Below, in pieces: positions 12,942-27,600 of a stretch of 64,000 bases of DNA. A program made the translations under genes and the position numbers. Where the stretch lies: contig RSEF01000005.1 of NCBI GenBank assembly GCA_003993805.1, positions 43,868,978 through 43,932,977 on the forward strand, written 5' to 3'. The DNA is from Himantopus leucocephalus (taxonomy: Eukaryota > Chordata > Aves > Charadriiformes > Recurvirostridae). Under the pieces are notes generated by a model. It made no database searches. It saw only the letters and a list, made by a program, of their open reading frames with translations, and was not told the DNA's origin. Positions within the stretch are counted from its first letter, which is position 1. Every line of letters starts with the position of its first letter.

Positions 12942-15485
12942 GTACATACTTTTCTTTCTTTGTTTTTCTCTTTCTGCCTATCCATATATAAAGAAAAATG
13001 TTTAACAACTGGGTACTATATAAATCTTTGTTGCTTCATCTCAACAGTAAATTGATGAGCCTGATGGCGCGCATTCTATTGGAAAACAAAGTATGGTCCT
13101 TTACATAGGAAGAGAAAACATGCCAACTGTGTGGTATGATGCACATAGATCCCACTATTTCAGAGGTCTCTAAGTGAATCCTGGTTCTGCAGAGTCACAA
13201 ACTGATTCAACAACAAACTTGGTTTTGCTACTTGTGGTATTTTCTAACTGTTAAAAGGAGAAAAGTTTTGAATAGACCTTACAAAAAGGAGAGGTGACTC
13301 ACTTGAGACACTGTCTGTCATAGATACAGAGTTGAATTATAAGTAATGTGGAAGATGAAGTTGCAAGTATTTGAACAGACTTTATGCTTGTCTCATAATC
13401 TTTCATCACTTGAATTTTACTTTTAGGTTTGCAGGTATAAACAATCTAGCCAAAGCTGTCAACTCTTAGTTGACTTTAGGTCAAAATGCAGTGGAACAAT
13501 TCAGTATCTCTTTAGAAATCATCACCCTAAATCCACCAGAAACAGTGAACAACTGCCTCTTGAATCACTGTCCCACGTTTTGTCCCACCACTGGCAAATC
13601 ACAACCTCGTGGCACTATATGTCACCATGCTAAATGGTCAAACACATTCCAAGTGAAAAAAGGATTGGTGTAAGTGATGTTGACAACGCATCAGATAGCT
13701 GAGGCTTGGTGATGTGGATGGTTACAAAACACAGGAGGAGCACAAGGAAAGACATCCAAGGTTAACCACATTCTTCTTTTTCACATGTTATTGTCTAAGA
13801 TAAAGCCTTGATCTTCTTGTCACTTTCCAGTATCAAGTCTAAGCAAGTCACGGTTCTTCCTTTCAAGGTTGTACATGAGTGACCCAGGACAGAAGGAAGA
13901 ATTCTATGATAAACATAAGATAATTTGCCAGTTGTGTAGGGGTGGCCCACAAGCCACTTAACCTCAAATTATGAAAAAAATCCAATTGTTTATGTAATGT
14001 TACACTAATAAATGACTCCAAGGGGATAATTTAATCTCTTCCGCTTGCTCAGAAATTACACAAGAAAATTTTAATATAAGTGATCTATCCTGTGGTGGTC
14101 TCTACCACATATTCAGTGTGACACTTTGTCAGTGTTTTGGTGATGTATATGCAAAAGAGTACATTTTAATAATTATCCTTATTACTGTGAAATAATTGCT
14201 TTCCAAGAATGCCATGAGAGACATGCTGTGTAAGATTCTAGCTCTGTTATCCATTGGTTAGAGAGGGAAGCATGGCTAGGAGAGGCCCAAAATAAGCATC
14301 TTTCTTTTGCTCCTTTCATCAATTATTTTGTGGTAAAATACCTCTGATCCAGTTGGCAGCCAATTATTGTCAGTAAAACCCCCATGAATAAATTTTCTTC
14401 TTCTATTACTTGCTGTAGTAAGTCCCTGGTGTAAAGAAACAAAATATTCAGCTCATTGCCTTAGAGATTTATTTTTTTTTAAAGGGAAATAAATCACACT
14501 CAGAGAATACTTCAGTACCCTCTGCTTCTGTCTTGGCTAAAGATATTCCTGTGTTTTGATTAGAAGATGTATGGGTTTATAGAATTGGAATTAATCTTAT
14601 GTTCTGGGTTAGTATTGAGTATATGCAGTTGTGCCCCAAGGGAAAAGGATACCTTTATATTCCAGACACCTTTTCCTTTCCGTGCATGTATTTCAGTTTC
14701 TGGCTGTTTGTAGATGATGAAGTTTTCAGCCTGTCCCTGTGAAAATAAGGCTTATGGGATCATACTTGCTGTGTGTGCATGTGTCTCCCTAATTTTTTCC
14801 AGTTTCTTTCAAACTGATTTTTTAGCTGAATTTAAAAAAGGGGTAAAAGTTAAAAAGAAAATAAAAAAATCCTACGTGGCTAGGGAAGATAACCCATGGA
14901 GGAGGACAATGTTCCAGCCCTCCCAAAGGAAAGGACTGTGGCTTGATCTCAATTCTTGTTAAAATACCAGAATATCCATATAATAAAGAGGCATTATGAA
15001 TGCCTCAGATTCAGGAAAAGCTTCAATGAGAAAAGCCAATAAGTACAGGAAACCAATCTTTATTGGTTCCATTTTCTGGGGAACTAATGGTTTAAAATAA
15101 AACCAAGCAGGAGCTTTTGAAATGAGTAATTTGTTGTCTTTCACGGGCCAAACTTGCACTAGTGTTTCTCATGCTGAGTGCAAGACCAAACTGGTATTCA
15201 GCAGAGTTTCAACTCTGTAAAAAGCTTTGTGGTTGGGTTGACCCAGGCTAATCCAGCATCTTTCAGATGGAGACTGCTGAAACTGCAATTGGTTTCAGAC
15301 TTGTTTCGTAATAGCTAAGGAATCTTGTATTTTATATGTAGGATCACTTCAATTCTGGAAACACAATTATATGTTGTGTTTAAAAAACATATTTGTAGCA
15401 CATGCTACATTTGGGCATGCTATGTTGTCTGTAATAGGAAGAATTTCATGTGTACTTGATTTCCTGCACAGTGCTACAGCCTAAC

Positions 15486-15504
15486 GTTTGCAAATTTTGC
15501 AAAC
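15486..15504. repeat. Short perfect inverted repeat, 9-bp arms
   Basis: GTTTGCAAA, one central T, then TTTGCAAAC. This symmetric AT-rich palindrome could be a dyad protein-binding site or chance. Nothing nearby supports a role. Confidence 0.6.
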
Positions 15505-18500
15505 TAGCAAACCTCGTGATGCAATCTTCAGGCAGCAAGGCTGCATTCTGAATGGCATCTCCATGCTCCTCTGTGAGTTTTATTACCTGTAGAAGGATTA
15601 AGCATTAGACTCATAATTACTTGCTCAATTGAAAGAACAAATAAAAGTAGGATATTCATTAAATGAGCAAAGAGAGAGAATATTGGCTTTCCTTAAAACA
15701 CAGTCTTCAGTTCAATTGAAATTAAATGAAACTAGCCCAATGGGACTGAAAGAATCCAAAGCTGTATTTTTGCAACTTCATGTAAAAGACAAGGAAGTGG
15801 GAGGAAAACGGAAAAGCAACAAACTTACAATTCAGGCCCTGACATTTTGGTTTTTATAGCCTCCAATTACATCTCAGTCACCTGCAACATGAGCTTTATG
15901 CTTTCTTGTGAGGAAAAGGGTTAGAGAGAAATTGTAAAGGATGGAATTAAACTGGAGCTAAGATTGGCTAATCTTTGGGACTGAAATAATCACAATCATT
16001 AGGGATGATATTTCACCATTTGTACCATTCCAGACCTGCCAGAGTTTCTCTTACTGGGCAGTAGGACACCGAACAGCGGCCCGGTGCAGGTATCTGAGAC
16101 AAAGCTCCTGGCAAATAGCAGCACTAGCACAGGGACTGCTATCTGCAATTCAGCTGTTGCAGTTTAGTTCAGCCAAAATCATTGAACCATTTATGATTTA
16201 TTTGCATTGGTTTTGCCCTTTCTGCTCTCCCTCAAGTACACAATAAGGAGATGGGCTTTTTCAATAGGCTGTACTGATAGTCACTTCCTTGATGCTTAAT
16301 TCATGAAGTTGATCATCACAATGTATTTCTCAGTCAGGATATACACTTTTTGCTAGCCAATATGTATGAATTTCTATGCCCTAAAGTGCAGTTTTCCATG
16401 ACTGCCTTCCTTCTGTTGTCTCACGTGCCTTCACCCTGTGATGTACATCCCAAATAACAGATTGTACTTGGCCATTGCTATTTTCTTGCTTTTATGTTCT
16501 TGCTGAAAGCCTTCTCTATATCTAAATTAATGTTTTTGGTGGTGAAGTAGGAGTCATTTTGGACCAAGTGTAGGTAAGATAGGAAAGGTCGTTCAGGTAG
16601 ATGAAGCTTCTGACATGTTTTTTTTTCAGATTGCAGTAAACTCATCAAATTTGAGGTACTTTATAGTAGGACAGAAGGACTTAAATTAGGAATCCTGAGG
16701 TTGGGAAGGACTCGGCAATTCTCAGAAGGGTTAAAAACAAATACTCAGTCCCCAGGATGCTGGGGTACCTCGGTCCCTAAGTTTTCATAATTTCTTAGGA
16801 GATTTTTTTTTTCTCTCTCCACTGTCTTTGCTTGCAAAGGGATACTTGTGTGTTGCCAGATTTCTAGTGTACATCAAAACAAGCATGATATTTCTGTTCA
16901 TTCATCCATGCACTGACTACATTTTCTGCAGTAGAAAAAGAAACAAAACTAGGTGAAGAGAAGCTGTAAAGTGAGAGTATCAGTGCACCAAAATAAAGTC
17001 TAATTGGAGTAATATTTTAAAGGAGGCAATTACAGAAAGGGAGGTGAGAGGCAGGAAGAGGTTGTCATTTAAAGAAATACATGCTTTAGCAAGAGAACTG
17101 TAGCCTGGATTTTATTCCAGCATTTTAAAAATAAGTAATAGGACAGTATTAAACAACTGGATCCATATCAGGATTCATTAGTTCATCCACCCAATGCAGT
17201 TTTTATATTTTTCCCCTTTATCATTCTTTTGAGTGATGTCTCAGCCTTCTTTTAGGAGTCTCTGCCCTTTCAAATGACATTAATTTGCAGTTCTATTGGC
17301 ACTGAATAAAAGAAAAAAGATTTCGTCCTCTGTACCCCTACTTCATTCTCTCTCTCAAGTACATATTTTTGAGGAAGTTGGATTTTAGGAAGCTGGACAG
17401 TTAGCTCTTCACAGCAGAAGTCCAGGGACTTTGTGACTGCTCTGGCAAGTACTGTGGCCTGATAAGTGTGTATCTATAAAACAAAAAGTTGGTTCTGAGA
17501 CCCTGGTGTCTGTACTGGGGTTTCCCTTCAGAATAGTTCCAGTTCCTAGGACTGAATGCCCCTGAACAGTTGGGGTATATCTTCTGGTTTAATTTCATTT
17601 GAAAGGAATCCAGTTTGTATTCCCTGAGAGCATTTCAGTATGTGAACCAAAGTGTAGCAAGTGGAGACAGTTGGAGGTACATCTCAGAGGCATGCTCCTC
17701 ATTCAAACCAAAATGCTGATGTAGATAGATCTTACCATAGTGTACAGCTGGAGGTGGACAGAGGAGCTCATTCTTTCATTACTCCTTCCCATACTCATGT
17801 TGCCTAAATAGTCAAATTTCTGGTTTCTACTCTCTCTCATCTTCAACTGGATCACTTTACCACTGCTATTCACCATGCAACTGGCCCAGGAAGAGTCCAC
17901 ATGGGAGTGGACATCATCGTTCAGGACACAGGGAAAGATGAGATGACTTCCTTTATCAGCAAGGCTGGTTTATGCCAGTGTAAAGTCTTCACTAAACGAC
18001 GTCTTTAGAAGTCTATGTGAGACAAAGTCATTCTTTCTCACCTGCTGTTGCCTGAAACAAAGTGCTTTCCAGAGCCACAGATTAAAGTGATAGTTGTCTA
18101 GATTGTCCTACTTATCTAAAATGTGAAAGGCATGAAGTGTCTCTTGCTCCAATATATTTTTCACTTACTTGGTGGGAAGATCTCAAATTGCTTGGTGAAT
18201 ACCAGGCACATGATGTGAGACAGCTGAAATAATACACATCTTTATATTACAGATTTAATACATACTGTATGTCTCATCTGTTTTAACTGTAGAGAAGGAA
18301 TTATGATGGTGGAAACATGTAACATTTATGTTGATCTTCCCCTTTTAATACAATTGAATGGTATGAATTGTTCCATCTTATCCTTCTTTTACTAAGTCTT
18401 CTGTGACTAAAGGGATACAAATTGAAATGTGGGGGGTTTTGTTTTGCTGTTGAAGACCATTGGATACTTAACTAAGTGCTGAGTATTTCTCAGTGGGATG

Positions 18501-20000
18501 ATGCTAACTCTACCCTGCTTGCGTGCTCTTTTGATTGTACTAAATTAGAATGTTGGTTGTAGCCTAATAAGATCCAAAATATCTAGATCCTATTTTTTTT
18601 CCTTTGATACCCACCCAAAAGGATTGTAGGTGTTCTAAAAAATGCGTTAGTACAGTGGGCCAAACAGAACTTGAGTTAAGTGAACATCAGGGATTTTACA
18701 TGGTTTTGGGGATCGGAGAAAGGAGCATGGAGCTGTTTTGAGAAGAGGGGACTGAACTGCAAATACGGAATGGGAAGGGCATTTTATAAGTAAGGAAGCT
18801 GAAGTTGCTTTAAATATCAAGTGTTGTATGACACCCCATGACCCATGAGGGGTCCAGTTGTAAGTTTCTGTGAAAAACAAAAAACAGACTTCGTTTTCAG
18901 ATACGTAGGTGTCCACAGCTCCAGCTGTCTATAAATTGAGTTTTGGTGCTCAGTATCTCTAAAAATAGTTATACCCATCTCTACAAATCAAATTCCTGAG
19001 TTTTACACAATTGTGATTACTGAACTAGAGTGCGTAGTCTGCTTTGGAACAGGTCATTTCTTGTCCTTCCTCAAACCTTTCCTTTGATATTTTCAATCTC
19101 CTTCCACAAGTGGCATGATCTTTTTGTTCAATGAAGTCCATTTCCCACCTCGTCCCTCTACTGGAGGGACTTCAAGGAGGGTGTTGTTTCTTTCCTTTTC
19201 TTCATTCTTTTTGGTTTTATTATTTAGTTTTTATCAGCAACATTTTCTTTCTCTCCCTCTGTGGTTTCCCAGCCGTGAGATAAATAGCCTTGTATCTTAC
19301 AAGCTAAATACAATTACTGCTATCAAAACTGGAGTCTTTCTCTTCCTGTAAATGTCTCTCAGAAGCTGATAAGCTGTTCAAGGCAAACTGCAGGCTTCTG
19401 CCTAATCCTGAGATTAAACATAACCACCCAGAAGACAGCAAGAGATAATTGGGGGGGCTGGGGGAAGGCAGGCAGGAGAGGAAGAAAGGAGGAGAAAGTG
19501 AGATCCTCTCCTGAGATATTAAGAGGACATACACAAGGCTCAAGGTTATTTGTAAAGGAATTACACAAAACACACAAGAGCTTGCTATGATGAGGAATTT
19601 CCTCAGATAATTCAGTGATTGTTGTAGTTGTTGAAGACAAAATTTAGCAGGGATTTGTTTGAGGTAAAGCATAGAGGGGAGCTGTAGAAAACAGCTCCCA
19701 GCCATGACTGCTGATTTTTATATATTAGTCCCCATCTTGTCCTTGAAACAGGAGGTCTCACAAGGTTGCATCCAAATTCTTTATGCATGCTATCTTAGCT
19801 TCATCTCACTGGCTTTATGCTGAATATGGGGAGACAGGAGGTTTCCCAAGAGCAAAGCAGGGGACAGAGCCACCTTTTCTCCGTGCTGTGTTTTGCTACC
19901 TGTTGACCATCTGAATGAGGGTACCTTAGCCCTCCTCTTTTGAAGCAGAGATAACACTAATATTCTAGGAAATAAGAGTGCTTAATTACAGAGGAATACT

Positions 20001-20023
20001 GTGTTATACCTGTGGTATAACAC
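20001..20023. repeat. Perfect hairpin, 10-bp arms with 3-nt loop
   Basis: GTGTTATACC, TGT, GGTATAACAC. The stem is perfectly paired but does not extend outward. It is inside the intron and has no gene context. Confidence 0.7.
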
Positions 20024-23000
20024 CTGTCTTCAATTATAAGCAAGGTAGGATTACAGAAGACAAATAGTTTTTATGAGTCAGTCCAATACAGTTGAAAAAA
20101 GCAGCCTTGTTTCTGGAAATATAAGTTGTTCTTGGTTTTTTATAGGTGACATTTTCATTTCCTCCCTCTATTTTTTTTTAAGGTCTTGTGTTTCTGAAAC
20201 CTTGTCTGTATTTTTTACCTGTTATCAGTTGGCATAATATGGGATATTACCTCTCCCAACTTCGTTTTATTTAATTTATAATGCATTAGTCAGAAAGGAG
20301 AAGGTAAGTTTGGATGATCTAATAGTAGCATCTCTGGAGGATTTAAGAGAAGACTGCATATCCTTTCTTCAGCTGACATGCACTCTGATATTGGAAATAT
20401 GCAATATTGTAATTATTAGTTCTCATGAGCTCAGTAATGCAGGGTCTAATGCTGATTGGGACATTAACAAGGAAAACTCAAAAGCAGAACTAACTGGGAC
20501 ATCTGACTCATTGCAACACGTTCTTGCTTTCTAACTTTGTACTTATCCCTGCACAGTACCTCTGCATGTGCATGTTGTACTACTTCAGTGATTTCCACAT
20601 ATTTGGTAGCTGAGCCTTTTCAGAGGAAATAACTTGTTCTCTGTGCTTTTCAGAGCCTGACTCCTCCTCCCTCAAATTTCCTCTGTCTCTTCCAGAGTGA
20701 CTTTGGCATCTCCTCATTCCCTTTTCTTTCCAGCCTACCCCCCCAGCTCTGGTTTCTGCCTTCTTGTGCCCCTTTGGCTCTCCCTTCCCTTCTTCAGACT
20801 CGAGGCTATTATCATCTCCTTCTCACTGCTACTAAAACCAAGGTAATAGTAAGAAGCTTCGGCTGAAGCTGTTTCCGTGAAGAGGCACATGGATCTTTTA
20901 CTTGACTACTTGGAGTCATTAATAAGTCCCGTTGCTTGATGTGCAAGCTGAAGGGATTTCTTTGCGGTACTGCCAGATCCCACTGTGGTCTTAATATTTT
21001 CCTATCCAAATGCCCTTATGAGCGGGTAATGAGATAGGAACAAGAGCACTGAATTTTGATTAGCCTTGTGGGCTGAATATGATCCCCAGGGTTCTTGTCA
21101 TACACTTGTTTGTGGGTTTTGATTTTTCATATTGTACTCATTTTGTGGGACTTAAATGAGCTTTCAGATGCTTCCTATCAGCATGAATTGGAGATGGCAT
21201 GTAAAGTGCCTTTGACAGATTTACCGCATTTCATAATGAGCCTAAAACATATAAAAAGACAGGGTTAATAAAACAGCATTGGAAAAGCACATTTTGAAGA
21301 CAGTACTGTGACATATGTTGAAAGATCTGCCAAGAGGGATGATTAAAGCATGACAAGTCGATGAAATCCAGAGTTGATTGTAGCTTGTCACTGCAGGGCC
21401 ATAACATCTATAATATATTTATAAGGTTGGAAAACAGATAAATATGGCTACATGATATGAACACTCAGTTCTGGTCCCCTGTATCCACTGAGGTATAAAC
21501 GTACACACATTAAGTCACCAACAGACAAATGTACTTTGGAATTTGTGCAGAAACACCCATGTTAATGCATGTGTGTTCATACTTGATGATGGGATAGGAT
21601 CTGACATGATGAATAAGTTACGTAAATGTTGCCACTATGCTCACAGTTTAGCTTCTGTGTACTTCAAGTTTTGCTCTCCCACAGAAAGTACGATGCTGTG
21701 GTTCGTTTCCACTTTGCCTCTATCCCCAAACAGCATGGAAGTGCTGTAGGGCTTGTCTGTCTTCGGAATTCTGTCTTTGAGGACAGAGGAAAGGAAATAC
21801 AGAAAGAAAAAGAACAAAGTGACTGTATTGTGACTTTCAGTACTTACCCCTCCTGTCAAAGTTCCATTTTTCAAAACTGATCCAGGCTTTTACAACAAGC
21901 TGCACTCAAACAGTCTACACAAGTTGCAGTCTTACCTTCACCAAACACCTCAAGCCCATGTGAGTGGTAATCTATCAAGCACCAGCATTTCTGTGAGCTT
22001 GGCATTAAGAAAGACGGAGATGCATGGTTTTTTATGAAGACATGTAAGGTAACCGGGCAGAACAAACAGTACAACATTATTTAACAGCAGTAGGTTTGAA
22101 AGAAGTTTTCCTAAGGAAATGTACATACAGAATAGTCTCTTCATGCAAGTAGCCCTGACCATCTGATTCCCACCTAGGATCGCACGGATAGTCTTTGAGC
22201 TGTGGGAAAGAGGGGAGAAGGAATAAGAAGCATTCTTATATAGCAGTTTCTATTACTGCTGCGTAACTGTCACATAAAAGGTTGTTCTAACATGCAAATA
22301 TATGCCACAGAGGTAACACTAGTTTTAATTTAGCTGGAATATTTTCTCTTATTTATAGCCGGGATAAAAAAGCAAAAAGTACTGAAATCAGAAAGTACTG
22401 ACAATTTGAGGAAAACTTATTGTCGGTGCAGTCCAAAAGAACAGACATACGTATTATATTGCTGCATGCTGTTAGTGGAATTAGTGTAACATCATTCTTA
22501 CATCTTCCTGAATCAGATTGGCTGTCCAGTCTGTCAAATCTACAGGCAAATACCAAATACATCAGAAGAAAATTTGCTTTAATGGTCAAAATGACACTTC
22601 TGACCAGTGGTCCCGGATATAGGATGGTTTCTTTTCTGTCCTCCCAGAGCCTGTTTATCTATCTAATTAGCTTCTTGAGCTGGAGAGCAGCCAAGTGTCT
22701 GATGCTTCAGAGAATTACAGTAACCCACCATGGCAACAACAAAAATATGCCCCAAAAGATGTCCTTCTAAAAAAACTTATCCTACTGTTATGCTTAGTTT
22801 GTGACCTGAAATATGAGGTCACATAAGCTGTACATGTTCATATCATGTCTACACTCATTACATTTGTATTACTCCATTGGAAAGCAAATGCTTTCTTTTT
22901 TCCCCTAATTAATTTATCCAGGGAGACATGATCATGTGGAAATACTCCCACTCCCTCTCCAGCTGAAATTTGATAGAAGTTACTCTGCTGTGTTCTGAGC

Positions 23001-24114
23001 ACATTGTTCAGCCAAAATTTAAACAAAGCAAGAGACAACAAAACCTAGGCAGTTTAGTGGCATCTCTACTTTTTCTTCATTTTTCTGTTTCTTTTTCCAT
23101 TGATGATCTTGATTCTTGAATCTCAGTTCTTTTGTCTTAGCTTAGTCCTACAGACCAGGGTTATTTGTAAGATAAATTCTTGCAGAACAGAATGAATGCT
23201 TATAAAAAGTCATGTTAACCTTTGACAACGGTAGTATAACTCAGGAGAAGCTGAGTTTTACAATTCCCCAATCCTAGGCTTGCTCTGCGTCAAAGGATGA
23301 CTTAAAGTATGTCAAGATATAGAATCCATAGGGCATTAATGCATCTTTCTACCTAGTTGTTCTCACCCTTCTTGCATCTGATATAAGAAACCTGGGCTGA
23401 AGGATTTCCCTAAATATTTCAATTACGTTCTTATATTCACTACAGGCCTTTGAGTCCCTGTCCCTGAGATACTATGGTGCAAAAATGTGTATTGCATTCA
23501 CAGAGGGATCCAAGCCATGGTTTTCTTCCTTTTATCTCTTTGATGTCCAGCATGCTTCTTGCTAAAATCACCACCATGCAATTTTCCAGGCACTGTAATT
23601 ACATACTAAGAGATGTAGGTATATCCTGATAGCTTGGTCTTGCTAACAATTCCAGGCTGAAGTATACAGCTGCTCATATAAGCATGATTATCTTAACTGT
23701 CCGAATGCTCAGATCTTACGAGCTGTTCCCATCTGTTTGTGTCCACTGGTCCATGATTGAATGAATGCTCAGGTACCAAATATAAGCAGTATCATCAAAA
23801 ATTTCTGATCAATTTCTCCTTTGCTGGAATAAGATGAATTATTGTGGATTCAGTCATCTGATGATATGTATAATGTGACTGTATAGCATAGTGCAGAGAA
23901 AGATGGAGAAATACTTCTCAAATGGAGAATCAGGCTAAATAAGATTGCTGGAAAGTAAGACTCCTGCTAGACAGCACAGTGCAGTGAACTCCTAGACATT
24001 TATATGATTCCTTTTCTCTCCTGGGTTAGTTCTGTTTCAGTTTTCCTGGCCAAATTGAGTTGTTATAATACATTCTCTTTCTTCTCTCCCTCTGTCCCCG
24101 TCTCTCTCACTCAT

Positions 24115-24126
24115 ACACACACACAC
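24115..24126. repeat. (AC)n microsatellite
   Basis: Six AC units follow a pyrimidine-rich TC tract at about 24070-24110. Simple sequence only. Confidence 0.75.
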
Positions 24127-24400
24127 AGAGAGTAAGAGTGAGCAAACAAACATCTGGCTTGAGGGATCAGAGGCTTGAACAACAACTTTGTGCTTTTCTG
24201 ATCTTATTGCCTGCAGAAAGAACAGTGCCAGCTGTAATCCCAGGTTGACACAGCTGACATACAGTGACAGAAGGGGCTCACGCATCCCTGTCAGCCTTCT
24301 CCCTGCTCTAAAAGGCACTGGAAAGCACAAAGTCATTGAAATCCAATGCTGTGGACTGAAGCAGAGCAACTGTGGGAAAGGATGGTCGGACGTGAAAGGG

Positions 24401-24600
24401 GCCAGTCATTGAGCTGTGAGCCAGAAGTTCCTGAATCCAAACCTTGGCTTTATAGATGCCATTCCCTGTGGTCTTGGGCAATGTTTTTACCACTCTCTGG
24501 CTCAGTTTTCCAATCAGTAAAGTGGGGATAAAGCAACAATTTACATTATCTTTGGGGACTTAAATGGAAGATATTCTGCACTTCACTGAGTATGGAAACC
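24401..24600 (+). repeat. MIR-like SINE relic
   Basis: This is the clearest MIR match in the window. The order is 'agttcctgaatccaaacctt' (MIR box-type region), 'ggtcttgggcaatgttttta', 'ctggctcagttttccaatca', 'gtaaagtggggataa', then an 'acttaaatgg' block near the position where MIR has 'gattaaatga'. The orientation is forward and the copy is diverged. Confidence 0.7.
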
Positions 24601-27600
24601 TTTCTGGGTCAGTGAATGCGCATCTTTGCTATTTACTGAGTACTTGGAGCACTCTGGAGACTGAAAACACCAGTGCTGGACTTGCAAATTATTTTGCATT
24701 TTTTTATTAAGCCCCACAAATTCAAAGTCAGTGAGGTTCACTCTGCATGACAGCCTGTCATGTGCAGACTGAGTGGTATTTTACCCCTTCTCTACTTAGC
24801 ATTTCCATAGCAATTTCCAAAACTCAGGTCAATTCCAAGAAAGAAATTGATTTAAAAGGTTGGAGTAGGAAGAATATATCTATAGAAACTACAATTTCCT
24901 TTTCCCACAGGTCTACCTTCTGACACAGTGTTATTCAGTAATGATTTTTTCACTGTATGGATGTTTCCTGAGCCTCTAGTTCATGGCTTGGCTTTGTGAA
25001 TGGCACTTGTCTTTGAGAAGGCTTACTGGGTCACTATCGGGTCCTGGAATTCTCTTTTTCTTTTTCTAAGCTGGTGCAAACAGAAGACTTGATTTCAAGG
25101 GGAGGCAAAGTTCACTGATGTGTAGCAGTTAGAGATGGGAAAGGCTTTTTTGGTCTCATTTATTCCATTCTGTAATCAACTGATATCCCCCACCACTTTA
25201 TCAAGTAAAATTTTAAATAATTCAAGAATTTCCCAGAGGAGACTGTAGCGCTGTCTAATATGTATTCTTGATAGGAAGTGCTTCTTAATAAACTTCTTTC
25301 ATCAGTTTCTTACTTGCTTTTAGTTATCTCCTGGCACTCAGCCTAGAGAACTTGCCCCCTGCCATAGGGTTTTCACCTTTCAGTTATTTGTAACTGGTTA
25401 GTTTTCCACTCCTCGTTGGTGACATTTGACTAAATGCTTTGTAGGCATTATTGTCATTAATGTCACTGGCTGAGCAGCCTCCCTATACTGTACATACGGA
25501 CGAACGGACTGTACATACTTTCTCTATTTGTTGTATATTCAGCTCCCTGTATTATGTCCCTGATAATACGTGCACAGGGAAAGGAGATCCATAAACATCT
25601 GAAGGTTTCTGGTGGGGCCAACCCAGCTCCATCACTGCCAGCACCAAGGCAGAGACTGCAAGTCCTGCTGGAACTGAGCCAATTCCCGCACAGACACCGG
25701 AGTGCCTGCTGGCACCTTCCAACAAGAAGTCTTGGTTTCGGTGTAACACCTGATGAGCATAAAGAGGAGCCCTTCTTGAATGGGGAGCACAGTGCACGGA
25801 GACCCAAGTGGTTCTGCAGGAATCAAGTGCTTTTTCTAGCCCTGCCCCCATGCTGGCTGTGTCAGACCTAAGCCAGCTGTCTACCTGAGTGCTCTTGTTT
25901 GCAGGGATGTGATAGTGAGCCACTGACTCTTTATGAAGAAGCTGTAAGGCCACAAGTTTTCTTACCTCAGATCCTGCACCATGCAAAGGCGGTTATTCTG
26001 TTTTCAGTCTCACGTTGGTCCTGGAAGCAAAATAGCTGCACTTGTGTAGCTCCAGTGCCTCACCCAACACACGTAAACTAGATCCAGTGTTTCTCTGCCC
26101 CGACTTCGCACAATCCACAAAACAGATGAGCAACCCCTAGATAAATGGCAGTTAATAGAATTTACAGTGTCGATACAAATAAAGTGTTTTTGGCATTTGG
26201 TTATTGCTGCTTGTTCCCACTGGGCTATATAAATCAGATCCTGACCTTTCCCAAAGGAATCAAAGAAGTGGGATGTGGGGACAGTAGCAGTGGATTTTAT
26301 TCTGATCTCTGTTTCATACCTCTTCCAGCAAAATGAAATTTGTTCTTGTTTAAAATGGAAGGATCAATATGTAGTTTCAGTTCTTTAATAGTCACTTTAG
26401 CCTTGGCTGCCTGGCATGGGGCTTAATTTGGACCAGCTCAGTGAGAAAACAATAATTTACACATTACTTACAAAACACCTCAAAGATGTGGTAATGGAGA
26501 CACCCAAATTGTTTCATATCTGTAAAAAGGTTGAACTGGTAACTTTTTTCTATACTGTACGCTGGTTCAGTTTTTCAGCATAAATCAGAAGACAACTAAA
26601 GCAGACTACTTTTATCTCATGCCCGTGGCCTCAGCTCCTGTAGGGCTGAAATGATTCATTATAATCTGCTCATATAAAATAAGACCTGAGTCACATTTTT
26701 CACAAGACAAACTTTTTTTTTTCTTTTGCACCTTTGAAAAAGTTTGATTAACCTTCTTCCACCTTTGCTAGTATGAGTTTTCTTTTTGTTTTGCTCCTAT
26801 TGTTCTTTTGTATTGGATTATCAGGGGCAAGGCACTCATTTTGTCAGTCATCCAAGACAGGATTGAAAGATCAATCTAAGGGAGGTTGAAATGTTACGGA
26901 TCTTGTCCTGGGGCAGAGGGGTGAATAGATGACTTGTCAAAGTCTTCCTTAGTCTTATCAATGTCACAGTGGCCCATGTTATCCGCACCTCGTGGACAGA
27001 CATTTAAACTCTAGTGTCCTAGCTTGCCTCTGATTTTCCCAGCGATTTTGGCCTGAATGCTGCTTTGCTTTGAATTAGGACCTTGCATTTTTTAGGCTAA
27101 AAAAGGTAAGATAAAATAGAGAGTGGCAGTGGCATAAAGCTTTTGGTTGAGGCAGTAGGAACTTAGAAACAACTCCAGTTGCCCAAGTAACTTTTGCTGT
27201 TGTAGTCTTGCTTGATAATTCTCTGTCCTATTTTTAGTACTTATGTTACCAAGACCTCGTTGTCTTTTGTCATGAGGGCAGTGAGCTGAGGAGAGTTGCA
27301 GTGTGAAGGTCGGCTTTTAACTCCAGTCCACAGTGAGAGGAACGGAAGGAAAGGTGTGGCTCCCAGCAACCAATGTGATCAGAGGGAATTGAAGATAAAG
27401 TCAAGGGCATCCAGGACTAAGGGGAAAGTGAGGACAAGAAATAAAATGAGAATTCAATAGGAAATTGAACAGGGAAGGCAGAGGGAAAAACATAATATTC
27501 AAGAGCTGAAATGAACATAAACAATGTCAACATTTGGCTATTCTTCAGTCCCTTCAAATGAATTAAAATCCCAAATTTGAATTAATCTTCCATAGCACCC

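Noticed and set aside
12761..12985. Minus-strand open frame across the LNS6 exon
   Set aside because: Antisense shadow of a genuine exon with correct splice sites and strong neurexin similarity on the + strand.
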